DNA of 64,000 nucleotides from Blastococcus sp. CT_GayMR19 (lineage in GTDB: Bacteria; Actinomycetota; Actinomycetes; Mycobacteriales; Geodermatophilaceae), in assembly GCF_004570385.1 (NCBI RefSeq), contig NZ_SPQL01000007.1, positions 124,001-188,000 on the forward strand, in the 5' to 3' direction. The notes beneath the pieces were generated by a model. That model searched no databases, was not told the DNA's origin, and saw only the letters and a program-made list of their open reading frames with translations. The position numbers and the translations under genes are program-made. How positions within the stretch are numbered: the first letter of the stretch is position 1; each line of letters starts with the position of its first letter. This document shows positions 17,218 through 25,615 of the stretch, in pieces.

Positions 17218-17876
17218 CGGGCCATCACCAGGACGGTCGAGAGCAGGCGCCACGGTGTGTCGACGTCGGTGAGACCGGCCGCGGCGAGCAGCTCCAGGTG
17301 CGTCTCCAGCCGGTGACCGCCCCGGTCCTTCGCCTTCCCGGCCGTCTGCCCCTCCCCGACCCCCTCGTAGAAGCGCGGCGTGAGCGCGTCGTAGCGGCGT
17401 CCCCACTCCTCGCTCCCCGCCATGTGGTCGAGGTTGATCAGCCACCCGCCCGGCCGCAGCGACGCGGCGGCCCGGCGGTAGAACGCGGTCAGCTCGGCGG
17501 CGTCGAGGCCGTGCGTCGCGCGGGCGCAGATCAGCACGTCCGGCGCGGCGCCCCCCGCGAGACCGGGCCGGCGCAGGTCGCTGAGCACGTAGTCGACGCG
17601 GCCGGCGAAGGGGGCGAGCGTCTTCCGGGCGTGCCGGGCCATCTCCGGCGAGCTGTCCGACCAGAGTCCGCGCGCCTCGGGAAAGGCCCGGAGGAAGGTC
17701 GCCAGGAAGGTTCCGGAGCCGGCCGCCAGCTCCACCACGAAGGCCGGGGAGGAATCGACGGCGACGGTCGCGACCGCGAGGTCCCGCGCGGTCTGGACGG
17801 CCGGCCGGCGGGCGTCCTTGGCGACCCAGCGGCCCACCCGGTCCGGGTCGTTCCAGTCCTCCTGCCGCTCAGTCAC
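17205..17876 (-). CDS. Class I SAM-dependent methyltransferase
   Basis: 223 aa. The SAM-binding motif I is VVELAAGSGTFLATFL (about residue 47), followed by motif II (LWSDSSPEM) and PDVLICARATHGLD for motif III/IV. Substrate unknown. The GTG at 17876 overlaps the preceding cyclodeaminase-like frame by 8 nt, so the two are one transcript. Its own termination is by the 17192-17217 hairpin. Confidence 0.78.
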   Translation of the reverse strand: MTERQEDWNDPDRVGRWVAKDARRPAVQTARDLAVATVAVDSSPAFVVELAAGSGTFLATFLRAFPEARGLWSDSSPEMARHARKTLAPFAGRVDYVLSDLRRPGLAGGAAPDVLICARATHGLDAAELTAFYRRAAASLRPGGWLINLDHMAGSEEWGRRYDALTPRFYEGVGEGQTAGKAKDRGGHRLETHLELLAAAGLTDVDTPWRLLSTVLVMARRPA

Positions 17877-18969
17877 GGATGTCCTGGAGGAACCAGGCCG
17901 TCGGCAGCTCGCGCCCCAGGCCGCGCTCGCGGGCCAGCTCGTAGACGAGCCCCGCCACGGCGAAGAACTGCGCCCCCTGGATGTTGCCGCGCTCGGAGAA
18001 GGTGATCTGCGCGTCGTCGCTGCGCACCTCGGCGGCCCCGGTCAGCACGTCCTCCAGGCTAACCACCCGGGGCCCCGACTCCGGCGGACGACGGTTCCGC
18101 CCGTGCCGGTGCCGGCTCCAGACCGGGTCGGTGGGACGGGCGATGTAGGCCAGGTACTCGTCGGTCGGCCGCCAGGACGGGTCGTTGACGGGGGCCGGGG
18201 CCGTGCCCAGGCGCAGCCACACGTCGAGGACGTCGCGCGTGCGGGCGTCCAGGCTGCCGCCGATCGAGGTCACGTGCGTCCCCGGCTCCAGCCAGTCGCC
18301 GACGATCACGTCGGCGGCCGCGTCGGTGCAGCCGGAGACGATGTCGGCCCCGCGGAACACGTCGCGCGGCTCGTCGACGGGCACCACCTCGACGCCGTGC
18401 CGCTCGCGCATCTCGGCGGCCTAGCGGTCCCGGTTCGCCTTCGTCGGGCTGTACACCTGCACCCGCTCCAGGGCCCGCACCGTGAGCAGCGCTTCCAGAT
18501 GGCTGCGGGCCATCCCGCCCGAGCCCAGCATGCCCAGCACGCGGGCGTCGTCCCGGGCGGCGTACCTCGTGCCGATCGCCGAGTCGGCACCGACGCGCAT
18601 GTGCTGCAGCACGCCGTCGTTGAGTATCGCCAGCGGCTTCCCGGTGCGCGCCGAGAGCAGGAAGACCAGCCCGCAGTAGGTGCCGGGCTGGACGCAGTAC
18701 TTCTCCTGGGTGCGGGTGCCGCCGTACTCGACCTCGGTGAGGACGTCGGACTTCATCCGGATCGCGTAGTAGCCCGAGGCCGCCGACCCGCCCTCCATCG
18801 ACCCCCACTGGTAGACCCGGTCGTCCTCGCCGGTGGGGATGCGGAGATCGATCCGTGGCCGGCAGACCGCCTCGCCGGCGGCCAGGTCGCGGTAGGTCTG
18901 CTCGAGGACGCTCACCACGTCCGGCATGGTCAGGACGGCCGCCGTCGCGGCGTTGTCGATCAGCAGCAC
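17869..18969 (-). pseudogene. Ornithine cyclodeaminase/mu-crystallin family gene interrupted by an in-frame TAG
   Basis: GTG at 18969 opens the N-terminal half (LLIDNAATAAVLTMPDVV; IGTRYAARDDARVLGMLGSGGMARSH with the NAD-binding GSGGMA). It runs to TAG at 18423-18421 after SPTKANRDR. The C-terminal half continues in the same frame (AAEMRERHGVEVVPVDEP..., GADIVSGCTDAAADVIVGDWLEPGTHVTSIGG) to 17869. No frameshift or deletion is needed; one codon, often an aromatic or charged residue in relatives, is replaced. ATG at 18411 lies 9 nt after the stop and could restart translation. With read-through it would be 366 residues, a normal length. A GntR operator precedes it. Confidence 0.75.
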
Positions 18970-18988
18970 GGCACCCGCCCCGGAGTCG

Positions 18989-19002
18989 ATGGTCAGACCA
19001 AT
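18989..19002. promoter_or_regulatory. GntR operator upstream of cyclodeaminase-like gene
   Basis: The minus strand reads ATTGGTCTGACCAT, identical over 14 nt to the site at 9869-9882. It lies 20 nt upstream of the GTG at 18969. It places the cyclodeaminase-like and methyltransferase genes in the island regulon. Confidence 0.65.
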
Positions 19003-19050
19003 CCAACCACCCGGCCCCCGTCCCGCTTTCCGACCACCCGGCTCCCGTCC

Positions 19051-19104
19051 CGCTTTCGGTACCGGAAGCGGAGGCGTGCGGCGCCGCTTCCGGTACCGAA
19101 AGCG
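19051..19104. repeat. Paired KpnI-centred palindromes, copy 1
   Basis: CGCTTTCGGTACCGGAAGCG (19051-19070) and its exact reverse complement (19085-19104), 14 nt apart. The pair lies 11 nt after the stop of the MaoC-type gene (19116, minus strand). It can fold as two small hairpins or one 20-bp stem. It belongs to a family with copies at 21346, 32672, 33676, 34207 and 46036. Confidence 0.85.
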
Positions 19105-19115
19105 GGAGGAGGTGG

Positions 19116-19970
19116 TCAGAGCGGGCGGATCGTGCCGATCAGGTGCTCGGTCCCGCTCGCGGCGTTGCGGACGGCGACGTCCCAGCCGCCGTCGGCCTGC
19201 GCCGTCGACAGGGTGACGGTCGAGGGCAGGAACAGCGGCTTGCGGAAGGCGACGTCGACGGTGAACGCGTCGGGCAGCCGGCCGGACAGCGCGCCCAGCA
19301 CGCGGGCCTTGACCCACATGCCGTGCGCGATCGCCCGCTTGAACCCGAACGCCTTGGCGGTCAGGCCGGACAGGTGGATCGGGTTCACGTCGCCGGAGAC
19401 CTTGGCGTAGCGCCGTCCGGCGTCGTCCGGGACCCGCCACGTGGCGGCCGGCCGCGCCAGGTCGCCGACGGGCACGTAGACGTCGGCCTCGGGGGCGCCC
19501 TCCGGCGCCGTCGCGCCGCGGGCCAGGTAGGTCGACCGCGAGCGCCAGACCTCGCTCCCGCCTGTGGACGCCGTCGCGCAGAGGTCGACCGTCGCCCCGC
19601 TGCGGTGGGCGGCGAACCGCTCGGCCCAGACCTCCAGGTCGAGCGCCTCGTCGGCGCCGACCGGCCGGAGCACCTCGATGCGATTGCGCACGTGCACGAG
19701 CCCCGGCAGCGCCAGCGGGAACGAGCGGTCGCTCATCAGCGCCACCTGCAGCGGGAAGGTGAGCAGGTGCGGAGCGGTCGCCGGCAGGGTGTCGGTCAGG
19801 GGGAAGCGGCAGACCCGGTCGTAGGCGGCGAGGTCGGCCGGGTCCACCTGGACGCCGTTGCGGGCCAGGCGGGTGTCCGGCAGGTCGCCGCCCCGGCCGC
19901 GCGTGGTGAGCGCGGCCCGGGCCAGCAGCCGCGCCATCGACGGCGCGGACTCCAGGATCGTGGTGGGCAT
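19116..19970 (-). CDS. htdX: MaoC-like (R)-3-hydroxyacyl dehydratase, HtdX type
   Basis: 284 aa with two hot-dog halves. The C-terminal half carries the hydratase-2 motif YAKVSGDVNPIHLS followed by GFKRAIAHGMW, with the Asp and His that activate water. It reversibly hydrates trans-2-enoyl thioesters. Its start overlaps the FabG4 stop (TGATG). The order HtdX-FabG4-FadA2 is that of M. tuberculosis Rv0241c-Rv0243, which supports the assignment. Confidence 0.85.
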   Translation of the reverse strand: MPTTILESAPSMARLLARAALTTRGRGGDLPDTRLARNGVQVDPADLAAYDRVCRFPLTDTLPATAPHLLTFPLQVALMSDRSFPLALPGLVHVRNRIEVLRPVGADEALDLEVWAERFAAHRSGATVDLCATASTGGSEVWRSRSTYLARGATAPEGAPEADVYVPVGDLARPAATWRVPDDAGRRYAKVSGDVNPIHLSGLTAKAFGFKRAIAHGMWVKARVLGALSGRLPDAFTVDVAFRKPLFLPSTVTLSTAQADGGWDVAVRNAASGTEHLIGTIRPL

Positions 19971-21325
19971 CAGGCGCCCAGCAGCGACTGGCCGCAGACC
20001 CGCACGGTCTGCCCGTTGACCCCGGCACTGCCCGGCTGCGCCAGCCAGGCGATCGTCTCGGCGACGTCGACCGGCAGCCCGCCCTGCTGCAGCGAGTTCA
20101 GCCGGGAGCCGACCTCCCGGGTGCCCAGCGGCATCTTCGCGGTCATGTCGGTGACGATGAAGCCCGGGGCGACGGCGTTGATCGTGGCCTTCCGGTTCGC
20201 GAACTCCGGCGCCCACGCCCGCACCATGCCGATCACGCCTGCCTTGGACGCCGCGTAGTTGGTCTGCCCGCGGTTGCCCGCGATGCCCGACTGCGAGGAG
20301 ACGCAGACGATCCGGGCGCCGTCCTTCAGCACGCCGTCGGCGTCCAGCAGCGCCTGGGTGAGGTCCAGCTGCGCCTGCAGGTTCACCGCCATCACCGAGT
20401 TCCAGCGGGCGGCGTCCATGTTCACCAGCAGCTTGTCGCGGGTGATCCCGGCGTTGTGGACGACGACGTCCACCCCACCGTGCCGCTCGCGCACGTGCTC
20501 GACCAGCCGCGGGGCGGCGTCGTCGGCGGTGATGTCGAGCTGGAACGCCGTCCCGCCGACCTCGTTGGCGACCTCGGCGAGCTTGTCGCCGGCCGCCGGG
20601 ATGTCCACGGCGACGACGTGCGCGCCGTCCCGCGACAGCACGCGGGCGATCGAGGCGCCGATGCCACGCGCCGCCCCGGTGACGACGGCGACCTTCCCGG
20701 CCAGCGGCCGATCCGCGTCCTCCCCCTCGGGAACCTCGGCGGACGACAGGGTCACCACCTGGCCGTCGACGTAGGCCGACCGGCCGGACAGGAAGAACCG
20801 CACCGGGCCGGCGATCGAGCCCTCGGCGCCGGCCGGGACGTAGACCAGGTTCGCCGTCGACCCGTCGCGCAGCTCCTTGCCGATGGAGCGGACCAGTCCG
20901 TCCAGCGCCTGGCGGGCGGCCGCCTGCGCCGGCGAGCCGGCCTCGGACGGCGGGTCGGCGAGGATCAGCACCCGTCCGGACGCCCGCAGCCGCTTGATCG
21001 CGGGGGCGAGGAAGTCGTGCGCGCTCGCCAGGTCACCCGGCGTCGACAGGCCCGTGGCATCGAGGACGACGGCGCCGAGCTTCTCGCCGTCCGTGGCGCC
21101 GTCGGCGGTGACCGGCGACTGCACCGTCACCCCGGCGTCCCGGAGGACGGTGGTGAGCTGCTCGCGCAGCCGCCCCTCCCCCGCGGAGCCGACCACCACG
21201 GGGCCGGGGAGCAGCGGCTCCCCCGGTTCGTAGCGGCGCAGCACCGCGGGGCGGGGCAGTCCGAGCTGCTTGGTGATGGTCGAGCCGAAGCCGGAGTTGG
21301 CGAACTCGCGGTACCAGTCGCTCAC
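19970..21325 (-). CDS. fabG4: High-molecular-weight 3-oxoacyl reductase, FabG4 type
   Basis: 451 aa, nearly twice a normal SDR. Residues 1 to about 205 form a Rossmann-like domain without a cofactor signature. The C-terminal SDR has VVTGAARGIGASIARVL (about 215), NAG (HNAGITRD), and the catalytic Ser and YAASK. This two-domain plan is FabG4 (Rv0242c), an NADH-dependent 3-oxoacyl-CoA/ACP reductase. GTG at 21325 follows GAGAGGAAG. Upstream, the repeat pair at 21346-21404 separates it from FadA2. Confidence 0.88.
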   Translation of the reverse strand: MSDWYREFANSGFGSTITKQLGLPRPAVLRRYEPGEPLLPGPVVVGSAGEGRLREQLTTVLRDAGVTVQSPVTADGATDGEKLGAVVLDATGLSTPGDLASAHDFLAPAIKRLRASGRVLILADPPSEAGSPAQAAARQALDGLVRSIGKELRDGSTANLVYVPAGAEGSIAGPVRFFLSGRSAYVDGQVVTLSSAEVPEGEDADRPLAGKVAVVTGAARGIGASIARVLSRDGAHVVAVDIPAAGDKLAEVANEVGGTAFQLDITADDAAPRLVEHVRERHGGVDVVVHNAGITRDKLLVNMDAARWNSVMAVNLQAQLDLTQALLDADGVLKDGARIVCVSSQSGIAGNRGQTNYAASKAGVIGMVRAWAPEFANRKATINAVAPGFIVTDMTAKMPLGTREVGSRLNSLQQGGLPVDVAETIAWLAQPGSAGVNGQTVRVCGQSLLGA

Positions 21326-21345
21326 GGAAGGTCTTCCTCTCGTTC

Positions 21346-21404
21346 CAGCTTTCGGTACAGAAAGCTGGGCAGGTAACCGCAGCTTTCGGTACCGAAAGCT
21401 GCGG
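21346..21404. repeat. Paired KpnI-centred palindromes, copy 2
   Basis: A near-perfect 22-nt palindrome (21346-21367, one mismatch) and a perfect 28-nt palindrome (21377-21404), both centred on the TTTCGGTACCGAAA core. The stem base is CAGC/GCTG where copy 1 has CGC/GCG. It sits 7 nt after the FadA2 stop, inside the FadA2-FabG4 transcription unit, so it may lower downstream expression or set an mRNA end. Confidence 0.85.
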
Positions 21405-21411
21405 AGGGGGG

Positions 21412-22692
21412 TCAGGACTCGAGGATGGCGACGACGCCCTGGCCGCCGGCGGCGCAGATGGAGATCAGCCCGCGCTTGCCGGGGCCGGCCTCGTGCAGCG
21501 TCTTGGCGAGCTGGGCCACGATCCGGCCGCCGGTCGCGGCGAACGGGTGACCGGCCGCCAGGGACGAGCCGTTGACGTTGAGCTTCCCGCGGTCGATCGA
21601 GCCCAGCGGGGCGTCGAGGCCGAGCTTCGCCTTGCAGAAGTCCGCGTCCTCCCAGGCCTTCAGCGTCGCGAGGACCGTGGAGGCGAAGGCCTCGTGGATC
21701 TCGTAGAAGTCGAAGTCCTGCAGGGTCAGGCCGTTGCGGGCCAGCATCACCGGCATCGCGTAGACCGGGGCCATCAGCAGGCCCTCGCCGCCGTGCACGT
21801 AGTCGACCGCCGCGGTCTGGGCGTCGACCAGGTGGGCGAGCACCGGCAGACCGCGGGCCTCCGCCCACTCGTCCGAGGCGAGCAGGACGGCGGAGGCGCC
21901 GTCGGTGAGCGGGGTCGAGTTGCCCGCCGTCATCGTGGCGCCCTCGCCCTTGCCGAAGACCGGCTTGAGCGTGGAGAGCTTCTCCAGGGACGAGTCCGGC
22001 CGCAGGTTGTTGTCCCGGGCCAGGCCGAGGAACGGCGTCACCAGGTCGTCGAAGAAGCCACGGTCGTAGGCGGCGGCCATGTTCCGGTGCGACCGGACGG
22101 CGAGCTCGTCCTGCTCCTCGCGACCGATCTCCCACTCCTCGGCGGTGATCGCCGCGTGGTCGCCCATCGCGAGGCCGGTGCGCGGCTCGGCGTTGCGCGG
22201 TGCCTCCGGGACGAGCTGACCCGGCCGGATCTTCCCGATCGCCTTGAGCCGCTGCTGCAGCGTCCGGGCGTTGTTCAGGCCGATCAGCGCGCGGCGCAGG
22301 TCGTCGCCGACGGCGAGGGGTGCGTCGGACGTCGTGTCCACACCGCCCGCGATGCCGGACTCGATCTGCCCGAGGGCGACCTTGTTGGCGACCAGGATCG
22401 CGGCCTCCAGGCCGGTGCCGCAGGCCTGCTGGACGTCGTAGGCCGGCGTGGTCGCCGAGAGCTTCGAGCCCAGGACGCTCTCGCGGGTCAGGTTGAAGTC
22501 GCGCGAGTGCTTGAGGACGGCGCCCGCGACGACCTCGCCCAGCTGCTTGCCCTGCAGGCCGAACCGGGCGACGAGGCCGTCGAGGGTGGCGGTCAGCATG
22601 TCCTGGTTCGACGCCTGCGCGTACGCCGAGTTGGAGCGGGCGAACGGGATCCGGTTCCCGCCGACGATCGCCGCCTTGCGAGTCGTAGCCAC
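21412..22692 (-). CDS. fadA2: Acetyl-CoA acyltransferase (thiolase), FadA2 type
   Basis: 426 aa. The thiolase catalytic Cys is in QQACGTGLEA (near 93), the His in YEIHEAFAS (near 355) and the second Cys in SICAAGGQG (near 413). It cleaves or forms 3-oxoacyl-CoA. GTG at 22692 has GGAGGT 6 nt upstream. It is divergent from the TetR gene, whose operator at 22728 probably controls both. Confidence 0.9.
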   Translation of the reverse strand: MATTRKAAIVGGNRIPFARSNSAYAQASNQDMLTATLDGLVARFGLQGKQLGEVVAGAVLKHSRDFNLTRESVLGSKLSATTPAYDVQQACGTGLEAAILVANKVALGQIESGIAGGVDTTSDAPLAVGDDLRRALIGLNNARTLQQRLKAIGKIRPGQLVPEAPRNAEPRTGLAMGDHAAITAEEWEIGREEQDELAVRSHRNMAAAYDRGFFDDLVTPFLGLARDNNLRPDSSLEKLSTLKPVFGKGEGATMTAGNSTPLTDGASAVLLASDEWAEARGLPVLAHLVDAQTAAVDYVHGGEGLLMAPVYAMPVMLARNGLTLQDFDFYEIHEAFASTVLATLKAWEDADFCKAKLGLDAPLGSIDRGKLNVNGSSLAAGHPFAATGGRIVAQLAKTLHEAGPGKRGLISICAAGGQGVVAILES

Positions 22693-22721
22693 TGGAGACC
22701 TCCGAGGTCGGGGGTGGACTG

Positions 22722-22755
22722 GTCGGTACCGACGGTACGCGGTACCGTCGGTTAC
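22722..22755. promoter_or_regulatory. TetR operator and leaderless promoter
   Basis: ACCGACGGTAC (22728-22738) and GTACCGTCGGT (22742-22752) are perfect 11-nt inverted arms with a 3-nt spacer. A second palindrome, GTCGGTACCGAC (22722-22733), overlaps the left arm. TACCGT at 22743-22748 fits a -10 box 7 nt before the TetR GTG, so binding would block the regulator promoter and probably the fadA2 promoter. Confidence 0.75.
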
Positions 22756-23472
22756 GTGAAAGCCGAGGGGGTGAGAGCTACGTCGCACGCTATGCCTGCC
22801 GACGGTCCACACCGCCGGCCGGACCGCGCCCCGGGGAATGTGGCGCAGGCCCGTGACCGCCGCGACTCTAGATGGGACGAACACCGCCGCGCCCGGCGTG
22901 AACAACTCGTCCAGGCGACCCTCGCCGCGGTCGGCCGGCACGGAGCCGGCGTGGGCATGGAGGAGATCGCCGCCGAGGCCGGGACGAGCAAGACCGCCGT
23001 CTACCGGCACTTCGCCGATCGCACCGAGCTGCACGCCGCCGTCTGCGCCCGGGTGGCCGAGCAGCTGCTGCCGAAGCTCCGCGAGGCGATGCTGAGCAGC
23101 CCGCAGCCCCGCCGGATGATCGCCGCGGCGATCGAGACCTACCTGACCTTCCTCGAGGCCGATCCCGAGCTCTACCGCTTCGTCGTCCACGGGGGTCCGG
23201 CCGGGGACGGCGACCCGATTACCAGCCTGTCGGCGCTCGTGGGGAACCAGGCGGCGGCGCTGATGGCGACGGCCCTGGAGCAGGCCGGCCGGGATCCGGC
23301 CGCGGCCGCCCCCTGGGGTCACGGCCTCGTCGGGCTCGTCCGTTCGGCCGCCGACTGGTGGCTCCAGGCCGAGCGGCCCATGCTGCGCTCCGAGCTCGCC
23401 GCCCACCTGACCGATCTCGCCTGGGCCGGACTGTCCGGCGTCGTACCCACGAGCACGCTGGAGGAGAAGTGA
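22756..23472 (+). CDS. TetR-family regulator of the lipid block
   Basis: 238 aa. The helix-turn-helix is GVGMEEIAAEAGTSKTAVYRHFADRTEL (about residues 74-101), after a long basic N-terminus (ARDRRDSRWDEHRRARREQ). The C-terminal domain should bind an acyl-CoA ligand. GTG at 22756 is used because the promoter box ends 7 nt before it; ATG at 22792 is an alternative. The stop overlaps the oxidase GTG (GTGA at 23469). Confidence 0.82.
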   Translation: MKAEGVRATSHAMPADGPHRRPDRAPGNVAQARDRRDSRWDEHRRARREQLVQATLAAVGRHGAGVGMEEIAAEAGTSKTAVYRHFADRTELHAAVCARVAEQLLPKLREAMLSSPQPRRMIAAAIETYLTFLEADPELYRFVVHGGPAGDGDPITSLSALVGNQAAALMATALEQAGRDPAAAAPWGHGLVGLVRSAADWWLQAERPMLRSELAAHLTDLAWAGLSGVVPTSTLEEK

Positions 23473-25511
23473 CGAGCAGCCTGCCCACGTCGGTGGATCC
23501 CGCCCGCATCCAGGAGGTCCTGGACGGCCGGTGGGCCCACGTGCGCCGCGACGCCCGGGAGAACCTGAACGACCCCGACTTCCTCCCGGTCTACGGCGAG
23601 AACGTGCAGGAGGCCCGCGAGCGGGTGACCCGGGCGGCCAAGAAGCTGGCCGAGTCGGGCCGGGTGGGCTTCGGCTTCCCCAAGGAGTACGGCGGCGAGG
23701 ACGACGCCGGCGGCTCGGTCACGTCGATCGAGATGCTGGCCTTCGGCGACCTGTCGCTGATGGTCAAGGCCGGCGTCCAGTGGGGCCTGTTCGGCGGGGC
23801 GCTGCAGATGCTCGGCAGCAGGCGGCAGCACGACCTGTACCTCCGCGACGTCATGAGCTTCGACCTGCCCGGCTGCTTCGCCATGACCGAGACCGGCCAC
23901 GGCTCCGACGTCCAGCAGTTACGGACGACGTGCACCTACGACCCGGCCACCGAGACCTTCGACCTGCACACCCCGCACCAGGCCGCCCGCAAGGACTACA
24001 TCGGCAACGCGGCCAGGGACGGGCGGATGGCGGTCGTCTTCGCGCAGCTCATCACGCAGGGGAAGAACCACGGCGTGCACGCCTGGCTGGTGCCGATCCG
24101 CGACGAGCAGGGCCAGTCGTGCCCCGGCGTCACCATCGAGGACGACGGCGCGAAGGCCGGGCTCAACGGCGTCGACAACGGCCGGCTGACCTTCGACCAC
24201 GTGCAGGTCCCCCGCGACATGCTGCTCGACCGCTACGGCCAGGTCGCCGCGGACGGCACGTACACGAGCTCCATCGCGAACGAGACACGGCGCTTCTTCA
24301 CCATGCTCGGCACCCTGGTGCGCGGACGGGTCAGCGTCGGCGGATCGGCCGCCTCGGCGACCAAGCTGGCCCTCGACATCGCGGTCCGCTACGGCGACGT
24401 CCGGCGCCAGTTCGCCGCCCCGGGCGAGGACCGCGAGATCGTCGTCAACGACTACCTGGTGCACCAGCGCAAGCTGCTGCCGGCGCTGGCCACCACGTAC
24501 GCGCTGCACTTCGCGCAGGGGCAGCTGGTCGAGACGATGCACGACGTCCAGGCGGCGGAGACGATCGACGAGAAGGCGCAGCGCGAGCTGGAGTCGCGGG
24601 CCGCGGGCCTCAAGGTCGCCCAGACCTGGCACGCCACCCGCACCATCCAGCTCTGCCGCGAGGCCTGCGGCGGAGCGGGGTACCTGCAGGAGAACCGCCT
24701 GCCGCACCTCAAGGCCGACACCGACGTCTTCACCACCTTCGAGGGCGACAACACCGTCCTCCTGCAGCTCGTGGCCAAGGGCCTGCTCACCGGCTACCGC
24801 GACGCGTTCGGCTCGCTGGAGGGCTGGGGAAAGGTCGGCTTCATCGCCGACATGGTCCGCGAGACGGTGCTGGAGCGGACGGCGGCCCGGGCGCTGATCG
24901 CGCGGCTGATCGACGCCGTCCCGAGCCGGAACGATGTCGAGATCCCGATGCTCACCCGCGGCTGGCAGCTGAAGATGCTCGAGTTCCGGGAGAAGCACGC
25001 GCTGGAGGGCGCCATCCGGCGGCTGCGGAAGAACTCGACCACGCCCGGCATGGCGCCCTTCGAGATGTTCAACGACGTCCAGGACCACGTGCTCAAGACG
25101 GCGCAGACGCACATCGACCGGGTCGTGATGGAGGCCTTCGTGGCCGGCGTCGACCGCACCGACGACCCCGCTGCGAAGCGGCTGCTGGACGCCGTCTGCG
25201 ACCTCTACGCGCTCTCGACGATCGAGGCGGACAAGGCCTGGTTCCTCGAGCACGGCCAGCTCACGCCCGCCCGCGCCAAACTCCTCACCAGTACCGTCAA
25301 CCAGCTGCTCCGGGACCTGCGGCCGCACCTGGCCACGCTGGTGGACGCCTTCGCCATCCCCCACGGATGGAAGGCCGCGCGGATCCTGGACGAGGAGGAG
25401 GCCCGCCAGGAGGCGATGGCGGCCCGCGACGCCGAGGTGCGCAGCGAGGCCGAGGGCGACTCCACGCCCGAGGAGAGCGCCACCGACCTCCAGGTCGCCC
25501 CCGCCCAGTGA
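23469..25511 (+). CDS. Acyl-CoA oxidase/dehydrogenase-like flavoprotein, 680 aa
   Basis: Longer than bacterial acyl-CoA dehydrogenases (about 380-610 aa) and built like peroxisomal acyl-CoA oxidases. FAD/substrate block CFAMTETGHGSDVQQLRT is near residue 138, ARKDYIGNAA near 175, and REACGGAGYLQENRL near 398, followed by TTFEGDNTVLLQ. An extra C-terminal helical domain follows (about 440-660). It should form trans-2-enoyl-CoA, feeding HtdX, FabG4 and FadA2. M. tuberculosis has FadE5 at this place, a shorter enzyme. Confidence 0.85.
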   Translation: MTSSLPTSVDPARIQEVLDGRWAHVRRDARENLNDPDFLPVYGENVQEARERVTRAAKKLAESGRVGFGFPKEYGGEDDAGGSVTSIEMLAFGDLSLMVKAGVQWGLFGGALQMLGSRRQHDLYLRDVMSFDLPGCFAMTETGHGSDVQQLRTTCTYDPATETFDLHTPHQAARKDYIGNAARDGRMAVVFAQLITQGKNHGVHAWLVPIRDEQGQSCPGVTIEDDGAKAGLNGVDNGRLTFDHVQVPRDMLLDRYGQVAADGTYTSSIANETRRFFTMLGTLVRGRVSVGGSAASATKLALDIAVRYGDVRRQFAAPGEDREIVVNDYLVHQRKLLPALATTYALHFAQGQLVETMHDVQAAETIDEKAQRELESRAAGLKVAQTWHATRTIQLCREACGGAGYLQENRLPHLKADTDVFTTFEGDNTVLLQLVAKGLLTGYRDAFGSLEGWGKVGFIADMVRETVLERTAARALIARLIDAVPSRNDVEIPMLTRGWQLKMLEFREKHALEGAIRRLRKNSTTPGMAPFEMFNDVQDHVLKTAQTHIDRVVMEAFVAGVDRTDDPAAKRLLDAVCDLYALSTIEADKAWFLEHGQLTPARAKLLTSTVNQLLRDLRPHLATLVDAFAIPHGWKAARILDEEEARQEAMAARDAEVRSEAEGDSTPEESATDLQVAPAQ

Positions 25512-25528
25512 GCGGCGAACCGCGACGT

Positions 25529-25596
25529 TGATCATCGGGTTGCGGCCGCCGACACGGCGGGACACGCCGCCCGCAGCGACACCAACCCGATGATCA
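25529..25596. repeat. 68-bp inverted repeat, copy 1
   Basis: TGATCATCGGGTTG (25529-25542) and CAACCCGATGATCA (25583-25596) are perfect 14-nt arms around a 40-nt GC-rich centre, 17 nt after the oxidase stop. A second element of the same length and similar sequence is at 49208-49275. It may end transcription. Confidence 0.75.
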
Positions 25597-25615
25597 CGGC
25601 GGGAGGTCACGAAAG

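Noticed and set aside
17869-20028. Frameshift in the cyclodeaminase-like gene
   Set aside because: Both halves are in the same minus-strand frame (ends differ by a multiple of 3), so the break is a single TAG and not a frameshift.
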